This document shows positions 13,399 through 18,519 of a stretch of 18,519 nucleotides of DNA, piece by piece (position 1 is the stretch's first letter; the number at the start of each line of letters is the position of its first letter). The position numbers and the translations under genes are program-made. The notes below the pieces were generated by a model. It did no database searches and was not told where the DNA came from. It saw nothing but the letters and a program-made list of their open reading frames with translations. The DNA is from a bacterium (GTDB taxonomy: Bacteria > Zixibacteria > MSB-5A5 > GN15 > FEB-12), in contig JAUWMW010000016.1 in assembly GCA_030612965.1 (NCBI GenBank), positions 1 to 18,519 on the forward strand, read 5' to 3'.

Positions 13399-14663
13399 CA
13401 GCCTATCTTATCCGCTCCGCCCATGTACGGCCGTAGCACGTCAGGGATCGTGACGCTGCCGTCGGCGTTCTGGTAGTTTTCTAAAATCGCCGGAATCAGC
13501 CGCGCCAGGGCCAGCCCGGAACCGTTGAGGGTGTGGGGGAAGCGGACCTTACCCTCTGCATCCCGGAAACGACAGTTCATTCGACGCGCCTGAAAATCAT
13601 CGAACGTTGACACCGACGAGATCTCGAGATACCTGTCGACACCGGCTGCGTACAATTCCAGATCATAGGTTTTGGCAGAGGCAAAGGAGAGATCGCCGGT
13701 GGCAAGAACCATCACGCGGTAAGGCAGTTTCAGTCCCTGCAGGACTTTCTCCGCCTGAATGAGCAGGCTTTCCAATTCCTCAGGGGACTTCTCGGGTCTG
13801 ACGATCTTGACCAGTTCCACTTTGGTAAACTGATGCACCCGAATCATGCCACGGGTGTCCTTACCGGCCGCCCCCGCCTCCCGGCGGAAACAGGGGGTGT
13901 AAGCCACCATGTACATTGGTAGCATAGTATGATCGATAATCTCGCCTCGGTAAACATTAGTCAACGAAACCTCGGCGGTGGGGATCAGGTAGAGATCGTC
14001 CCGTTCCGTTTTGTACATATCCTCGGCCAGCTTGGGCAACTGGCCGGTGCCGAACAAGGTCTCTGAGGTAACCATGACCGGCACCGAGCACTCGAGGAAA
14101 CCATCGGCGATATGCATATCGAGCATGTAGTTGTATAGCGCTCGCTCCAGCCGTGCGCCCAGACCCTTCAGAAAGTAGAACCCCGAGCCGGACAGCCGCG
14201 CCGCCGCCTCAAGATCGAGAATACCCAGGCTCTCGCCGATTTCCCAGTGCGGCAGAACCTCGAAGTCCTTCTGTGGTTTCTCACCCCATTCACGCACAAA
14301 CCTGTTCGAGGACTCATCCTTGCCTACCGGCACGTCGTCGTGCGGCAGGTTCGGCAGCCAACTAAGAGCGGTCTGTAACTCCTGATCGATTTCCCGCAGT
14401 TCGTTATCTAGGGCGGCTATGTCCTGGCCGACCTGACGCATGGCGGCAATGGCATCATCGGCCGACTCGCCCGCTTTCTTTTTTTGAGCGATCTCAGCCG
14501 AAGCCTTGTTGCGCTGTCCTTTTAGCTTCTCGACTTGGCGGATTATTTCACGACGCTTTTCATCGAGATTTACGATTTTGTCGAGATCGCTGGTGTCGAA
14601 TTTATTGGCCAAACCCTGTTTGACCAGTTCCGGATTCTCCCGGATCAATCTCATATCGAGCAT
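13398..14663 (-). CDS. serS: Seryl-tRNA synthetase
   Basis: 421 residues, normal for the bacterial enzyme. It charges tRNA-Ser (and tRNA-Sec where present) with serine. The start MLDMRLIRENPELVK is the family hallmark, with AGGA 9 nt upstream. Residues 26-105 form the tRNA-binding helical arm with EKRREIIRQVEKLKGQRNKAS. The class II catalytic core follows: TAEVSLTNVY (229-238, motif-1-adjacent loop that binds serine), motif 2 CFRREAGAAGKDTRGMIRVHQFTKVE (258-283), SSVSTFDDFQARRMN (349-363) and motif 3 NGSGLALARLIPAILEN (380-396). First gene of the long minus-strand run, so its promoter probably serves all ten genes. Confidence 0.97.
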   Translation of the reverse strand: MLDMRLIRENPELVKQGLANKFDTSDLDKIVNLDEKRREIIRQVEKLKGQRNKASAEIAQKKKAGESADDAIAAMRQVGQDIAALDNELREIDQELQTALSWLPNLPHDDVPVGKDESSNRFVREWGEKPQKDFEVLPHWEIGESLGILDLEAAARLSGSGFYFLKGLGARLERALYNYMLDMHIADGFLECSVPVMVTSETLFGTGQLPKLAEDMYKTERDDLYLIPTAEVSLTNVYRGEIIDHTMLPMYMVAYTPCFRREAGAAGKDTRGMIRVHQFTKVELVKIVRPEKSPEELESLLIQAEKVLQGLKLPYRVMVLATGDLSFASAKTYDLELYAAGVDRYLEISSVSTFDDFQARRMNCRFRDAEGKVRFPHTLNGSGLALARLIPAILENYQNADGSVTIPDVLRPYMGGADKIG

Positions 14664-15226
14664 AGAGGTTTCCTGTCGATAGCATTTACTTTCTTATTAG
14701 CTATTTAGCGACAAGTTCCCCCCCAAAGCAACGAAAAAGCAGCAAGCTGCCCTTTTCGCGCTGCGCGCGCCAGGGTTGATTGCGACGGAACCCGCAGGCA
14801 CGGGCCTGTTGAAAAACCGCGAGAGCCATGTGCGTCGTAGGGCACGATCCCCGTGATCGTGCCGAGGTGGCAGGAGCACAGGGCTCCTGCCCTACAAAGA
14901 CCAGGCGGGTGTCTCGGCCCGACACCTGTCAAGACGTTCTGGGAGCCGTTAGGCAGGGACGCCCGACGGCACAGAAATCGAGATTGCCGCGCTCTCCGCC
15001 CATGGAATCCACTTGTGCCCGGACCGTTCGCAATGATGAGAAAAGGAGCTTTCTCAACAAGCTCGCACTATGGGGCACCCTGCCAATCCGGCACGCCGGT
15101 TTTTCCTGACGATCGCTGTTGGGGCACGCGCGAAACGCGAAAAAGCCGCTTGCGCCCTCAGAATAGGCTTGCGTTTTCCGATAGATGCCATAAATTACTG
15201 AGCTTGACTGAAAGGAGTCGAAAGTA
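14664..15226. other. Divergent intergenic region between serS and rpmB, with palindromes
   Basis: It must hold the promoters for the serS operon (minus) and rpmB (plus). I could not fix either with confidence: a TTGCGT (15169-15174) 16 nt before TAAATT (15191-15196) is a weak candidate for rpmB. The left part carries small hairpins (for example CAGGC/GCCTG near 14794) and REPIN-like element C. GAGCTT/AAGCTC near 15047-15065 is another short hairpin. Open frames here are read through repeats and have no ribosome sites. Confidence 0.55.
14837..14895. repeat. REPIN-like element C, GTAGGGCA...TGCCCTAC
   Basis: Outer inverted repeats are GTAGGGCA (14837-14844) and TGCCCTAC (14888-14895). The left hairpin is GGCACGAT (14841-14848) with ATCGTGCC (14856-14863), a perfect 8 bp. 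The right hairpin is GGCAGGAGC (14869-14877) with GCTCCTGCC (14883-14891), a perfect 9 bp. Same size and plan as element B, but the stems differ in sequence. Confidence 0.7.
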
Positions 15227-15460
15227 ATGGCCAAAGTTTGTGAAATATGCGGTAAGAGGCCGGGATTCGGCAATAACGTCTCACATGCCAACAACACCAC
15301 CAAGCGGCGTTGGTATCCCAACCTGCAGCGGGTGCGGGCGTTAGTTGACGGTAAGCCGAAGCGGATAAACGTATGTACTTCCTGCTTGCGGGCGGGCAAG
15401 GTGATCAAGAATGTCCGTGGCCGCAAGCCGGCCCCACCGCCCTCCGAAGCCACGGCGTGA
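15227..15460 (+). CDS. rpmB: Large ribosomal subunit protein bL28
   Basis: 77 residues, one short of E. coli L28. MAKVCEICGKRPGFGNNVSHANNTTKRRW is the family N-terminus, and NLQRV and INVCTSCLRAGKVIK follow in the right order. Four cysteines (5, 8, 50, 53) make the zinc-binding C+ form of L28. The tail RGRKPAPPPSEATA is Pro/Ala-rich. A strong AAAGGAG lies 9-10 nt upstream of the ATG, and an intrinsic terminator follows 35 nt after the stop, so this is a single-gene transcript divergent from serS. Confidence 0.97.
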   Translation: MAKVCEICGKRPGFGNNVSHANNTTKRRWYPNLQRVRALVDGKPKRINVCTSCLRAGKVIKNVRGRKPAPPPSEATA

Positions 15461-15494
15461 TGTACTGACCGCTCAAGGCTGAACTAAGTTCTGC

Positions 15495-15524
15495 AAAAGC
15501 CGCTCCATCCGGAGCGGTTTTTTT
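15495..15524 (+). terminator. Intrinsic terminator of rpmB
   Basis: CCGCTCC (15500-15506) and GGAGCGG (15511-15517) form a perfect 7-bp GC-rich stem with an ATCC loop, preceded by four A and followed by seven T (15518-15524). The A-stem-T symmetry could let it work in both directions, but no minus-strand gene ends nearby. Confidence 0.92.
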
Positions 15525-15525
15525 G

Positions 15526-15553
15526 TTGAGTATCCGGTGTCACATGCTATACT
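15526..15553 (+). promoter_or_regulatory. Likely sigma-70-type promoter for the small lipoprotein gene
   Basis: TTGAGT (15526-15531) and TATACT (15548-15553, five of six matches to TATAAT) are spaced by 16 nt. It begins directly after the rpmB terminator and gives a leader of about 130 nt before the ATG at 15694. In FCB-group bacteria the main promoter consensus can differ from E. coli, so this is moderate evidence only. Confidence 0.4.
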
Positions 15554-15693
15554 ATTATATAGGGCACAAACGAGGGTAGGAAACGGAAATAACAACTGTT
15601 GCGCTTACCCATTTGAATCGCCATATTATCGGAGACTGAAATGTGTTTTGTTGGTTACGGTCGTTAATCACGTTGAAAAGAGGAGGTTCTCAG

Positions 15694-15945
15694 ATGAAAA
15701 GAGTCATGCTACTTCTGGTGATCGGTACTGTTGTCTTCGCTCTCGCGTACGGCTGCAAGTCTGATTCGGGACAGCAAGAGAAACTTGATGAAGTAGACAG
15801 TATTACTCAAGAGACATTGAAGGTGACGGAGGAACCTGGCAGCGATTCCACGCCAGGAACCCCGCAACCGGTGCCCTCGCCGGGGATTACTCAGGAGACA
15901 CTGCAGGTCGTCCCAGAGGAGCCGGTAGAGAAAAAGGACAAATAG
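15694..15945 (+). CDS. Small predicted lipoprotein with duplicated ITQETL motif
   Basis: 83 residues from the ATG at 15694, chosen because AGGAGG lies 6 nt upstream and a signal peptide starts there. An in-frame ATG at 15643 has neither. MKRVMLLLVIGTVVFALAYGC gives a basic start, a hydrophobic core and a lipobox-like LAYG-Cys21, so the mature protein should be lipid-anchored at residue 21. The remaining 62 residues are acidic, Pro/Glu-rich and probably unstructured. The phrase ITQETLKV (37-44) recurs as ITQETLQV (65-72), each followed by a Glu/Pro patch, so the mature part looks like two copies of a 28-residue unit. No family recognised and no function offered. It faces the kinase gene convergently across 35 nt. 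Confidence 0.8.
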   Translation: MKRVMLLLVIGTVVFALAYGCKSDSGQQEKLDEVDSITQETLKVTEEPGSDSTPGTPQPVPSPGITQETLQVVPEEPVEKKDK

Positions 15946-15980
15946 CTAGCGTTCAGCAGCCAGAGCCGATTGCTGTTCAC

Positions 15981-18519
15981 TTAATCAGCGCTCGACGCCC
16001 GTTGGAGAGCAGATCGAATACGTTCGACCTCAAAGACAATCTCCTTGTCTTGCGCGTACGATAACGCCTCACTCAGAATCCTCAGCCCCTCCTGACGATC
16101 AGAAGGCGACCCTCCATAGTGGATCAGACATTCGGCCAAGAGTCGCCTGGCAACGAGTATTAATCTCGGATCACCGAACTTCTCAGCGTCGTTGACAATC
16201 TCTCGTTGACGATGAAAGCACGCTTGCGAGTCTTCGGGGGAAATCGACTTCGTAGCCAGATACGCTCTACTCATGAGACAGGCTTCTTGGTCGCCCACTG
16301 CTTCAGCGAGGGTCAGGGATTTCTGAAAGTGCTCATATGACAACTCGCGACCACCTGTCATGTAATACATCTCCCCGAGGTACGACAATGCAATCGCCAG
16401 CACTCGGCGAAGACCCGCCTTCTCGGCTACCTCGACGGCCGCCTGGAGTTCTTGAGCCGCCTGAGAATCCTTCCCCTGGCAGTAGTATGCGAAACCTAAG
16501 TTTGAGCGGGCCAGAGCCATCACAAGCGGATAGCCCATGTTGGCGGTCTCCTCCAGCACCTCCTCCAGCTTGGAAATAGCTTTGTCATACTGCCCGAGAA
16601 TCGTCAGGACATGGGCAATGTTATTAGTGGTCGCGGCGCACCTGGCACGCTCGCGGTACTTGAGGTATACAACATAGGCTGAATCGTACAACTCAAGGGC
16701 CTTGTGATAGGCGCCTCTTGACAAGTGGATGCCCGCCATATTGTGCGCCACTGAGGCCTTCTTCATTGATTCGCCCAAATCAGAGAACATTTGCAGTGAC
16801 TCTTCGTACTGCGAAAGTGCTTTCTCGAAATCGCCGAGGTAGTAGTAGGCCGTACCGATGTTTCCTATGCTGGAAGCCTTAACCGAGGTTTGGTCTCGAT
16901 CCTTCGCTATCGCCAAGGCTTCCTGGTACATCGTCATGGCATTATGGCAGTCACCTTTGTGAACGTGTACGTTGCCGATGAGATTGAGAGCCTCCGCCTC
17001 TTTGTCACGATCGTTCAACTGACGATTGATACTCAACACTCTCTCAGATAACTTTAGAGCCTCATCAAACATCGCTCGTCGCTGACGCGTCTCGATGAGT
17101 TCACCGAGCGCAGTCGCTTCACCCGCCAGGTCTCCTAGCTCTTGCGATATCTGAACCGCGGCTTGAGCGTAGCTGTCCGCTTCAGCCCACAGCGATTGCG
17201 CGATAAAACACTGTGCCAACAGCCGGAGCGTACGCGCTTCGTCGGCCTGCTGTCCGCGTTGCCGTGCCTCGACCAGCGCTGATAAGAGCACCTGGTTGGC
17301 CTGCTCGTACTGGCCTTCAAGAACCAGGATTTCAGCTACTCCCTCCCGTGCCGCCAGAAGATTCGGTTCCAGTTTCAGCGCCTGGTCATACAGATCGGAG
17401 GCAATCCTCACGTCGGAGGAAGAATGCCGATGTTCGAAGGTATACTTGCCGCGCAGGTAGTACTCGTATGCTCTCGGGTTCCTGGTCTCAGGGTCTCCCA
17501 CCTGGGCCGCCCTCACAACCGACGAGTCGATAGCCAGGGCCGTGCTTACTCCCTCCGCCAACGCTGTCTTGATAAGATGGAGACGGTCGAGTGTGTCTTC
17601 CCAGCGATCAGCCCAGAGATGCTTGCCCGAGGCGACATCAATTAGCTGCGCTGATGCACGCACTTTGCTTTCGGTCTTGTGCATCGAACCATCCAGGATC
17701 ATGGAAACGTCCAGCGCTCGGGCAATATCGACAAGTTCCCTGTCAGAATCCTTGTACTTGAGCACTGATCGCATCGGCGCCACCCTGATGCTGCCGATAC
17801 GCGTAAGGTCGACAATCAGATCCTCGGTGATACCGTGACTCAAGTACTCATCTTCGGGAGGGCCGAGATTCCGAAGATATAGCACCGCCAGACCGCTGAC
17901 ATCCGAAGGCGCTGCCGACACTTGCCCGGTTGAAAGCGGCAGGAGAGGTTCTGCATCTTTCAGTCGATCAAGGTCGGCGATAATGTGATCAATGCTTTGA
18001 TACCGGTCGGCCGGATTCTTGGCCAGCATTTTGTCGATCATCTCTTGCCGGCAATCGGAAGCGCCGTCAAGGTAGGTTGCGATTCTTTCCGCCGGCTCGT
18101 GAACTAAAGAGTAGATTGTAGCCGGGATATTGTCCCGTTTGAACGGTGAATGCCCGGTCAGAATTTCATAGTACACCACTCCTAGAGAAAAAATGTCGCT
18201 TCGATGGTCGACTTTCAGACCTTGTCCCTGTTCCGGCGACATATAGCCGGCGGTGCCTACAATGGTGCCGGGGGATGTGGACAAGGTGTCAGTGTCTCCC
18301 TTGGCCAGTCCGAAGTCGAGGATTATGCAGCAACCCTTCTTGTCTATCATAATGTTTGAAGGCTTAATATCTCGGTGTACGATGCCGGCGGCGTGAGCCT
18401 CCGCCAGTCCCGAGCAGAGTTGCGACAATATGTCCAGCGACATTTCATAACTCACTCGGCCACGATGGATCAGGTCGCGCAGCGACTCACCTGCTATGTA
18501 CTCCATTGCTATGTATGGA
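15981..18519 (-). CDS. Ser/Thr protein kinase with TolB/FlgO-like domain and TPR array (N-terminus off the edge)
   Basis: The frame is open to the right edge and reads PYIAMEYIAGESLRDLI, a kinase hinge region, so the N-lobe lies outside the window. An ATG at 18506 falls inside the fold and is not the start. Numbering from that Met: catalytic loop HRDIKPSN (44-51), DFG (64-66), GTAGYMSPEQ (84-93) and DIFSLGVVYYEILTG (104-118) show an active Hanks-type kinase. Residues about 203-325 (LAVLYLRNLGP, YLSHGITEDLIVDLTRI, DVSMILDGSMHK, ASGKHLWADRWED) match the TolB-N/FlgO-like domain seen after such kinases and in adenylate-cyclase-type proteins. Residues about 345-835 are at least ten TPR-like repeats (EALNLIGNVHVHKGDCHNAM, ASSIGNIGTAYYYLGDFEKA). 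No membrane segment. Probably scaffolds and phosphorylates partners; targets unknown. Confidence 0.9.
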   Translation of the reverse strand, partial: PYIAMEYIAGESLRDLIHRGRVSYEMSLDILSQLCSGLAEAHAAGIVHRDIKPSNIMIDKKGCCIILDFGLAKGDTDTLSTSPGTIVGTAGYMSPEQGQGLKVDHRSDIFSLGVVYYEILTGHSPFKRDNIPATIYSLVHEPAERIATYLDGASDCRQEMIDKMLAKNPADRYQSIDHIIADLDRLKDAEPLLPLSTGQVSAAPSDVSGLAVLYLRNLGPPEDEYLSHGITEDLIVDLTRIGSIRVAPMRSVLKYKDSDRELVDIARALDVSMILDGSMHKTESKVRASAQLIDVASGKHLWADRWEDTLDRLHLIKTALAEGVSTALAIDSSVVRAAQVGDPETRNPRAYEYYLRGKYTFEHRHSSSDVRIASDLYDQALKLEPNLLAAREGVAEILVLEGQYEQANQVLLSALVEARQRGQQADEARTLRLLAQCFIAQSLWAEADSYAQAAVQISQELGDLAGEATALGELIETRQRRAMFDEALKLSERVLSINRQLNDRDKEAEALNLIGNVHVHKGDCHNAMTMYQEALAIAKDRDQTSVKASSIGNIGTAYYYLGDFEKALSQYEESLQMFSDLGESMKKASVAHNMAGIHLSRGAYHKALELYDSAYVVYLKYRERARCAATTNNIAHVLTILGQYDKAISKLEEVLEETANMGYPLVMALARSNLGFAYYCQGKDSQAAQELQAAVEVAEKAGLRRVLAIALSYLGEMYYMTGGRELSYEHFQKSLTLAEAVGDQEACLMSRAYLATKSISPEDSQACFHRQREIVNDAEKFGDPRLILVARRLLAECLIHYGGSPSDRQEGLRILSEALSYAQDKEIVFEVERIRSALQRASSAD

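Noticed and set aside
15169..15196. Possible rpmB promoter TTGCGT-16-TAAATT
   Set aside because: Only three and four of six consensus matches; too weak to call as a feature.
14929..15453. 174-codon minus-strand open frame over the rpmB region
   Set aside because: It is antisense to rpmB, which has a clear family match, ribosome site and terminator.
15946..15980. Bidirectional terminator between the convergent lipoprotein and kinase genes
   Set aside because: Only a weak CAGCA/TGCTG pairing is visible and there is no T-run on either strand.

Overview
The window is a bacterial chromosome segment from a moderately GC-rich organism. Four things point to the Fibrobacterota-Chlorobiota-Bacteroidota (FCB) group, with candidate phylum Zixibacteria my best guess: a secreted protein with thrombospondin type-3 and dockerin type-I repeats, a PorX/PorY-type two-component pair, intergenic gaps full of REP-like palindromes, and a Ser/Thr kinase-TolB-TPR protein. 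The phylum call is inference from protein style; no 16S gene is present.

Layout. Positions 1-285 hold the N-terminal part of an ECF sigma factor (minus strand, running off the left edge). A short repeat-bearing gap follows. Positions 579-2408 (minus) encode a secreted HExxH metallopeptidase-like protein with CARDB, TSP3 and dockerin modules. The middle of that gene is strikingly AT-rich compared with its ends. Positions 2409-3317 are a non-coding island of nested inverted repeats.

Positions 14663 down to 3318 (minus) form one compact ten-gene run, with gaps of at most 15 nt and many overlaps: serS, a PorY-like membrane histidine kinase, porX, tsaE, tsaB, rimI, accD, folC, a soluble GAF histidine kinase, and a REC-GAF-histidine kinase. 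Housekeeping genes (Ser-tRNA charging, t6A tRNA modification, N-terminal acetylation, fatty-acid and folate synthesis) are thus interleaved with four signalling proteins. Two kinases and the PglZ-type response regulator PorX resemble the system that controls type IX secretion in Bacteroidota. The last two genes look like a second, cytoplasmic signalling pair.

Positions 14664-15226 are another repeat-bearing gap. On the plus strand lie rpmB (L28) with a clear intrinsic terminator, then a small lipoprotein gene with its own likely promoter. Convergent to it, the right edge holds a Ser/Thr protein kinase fused to a TolB/FlgO-like domain and a long TPR array (minus; its N-terminal lobe lies outside the window).

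The most unusual points are: (1) a PorXY-type pair inside a housekeeping operon; (2) a compositionally mosaic protease gene; (3) a 24-nt hairpin repeat with an invariant 12-nt loop and covarying arms, in four copies; (4) several REPIN-like paired-hairpin elements with no RAYT transposase gene in the window.
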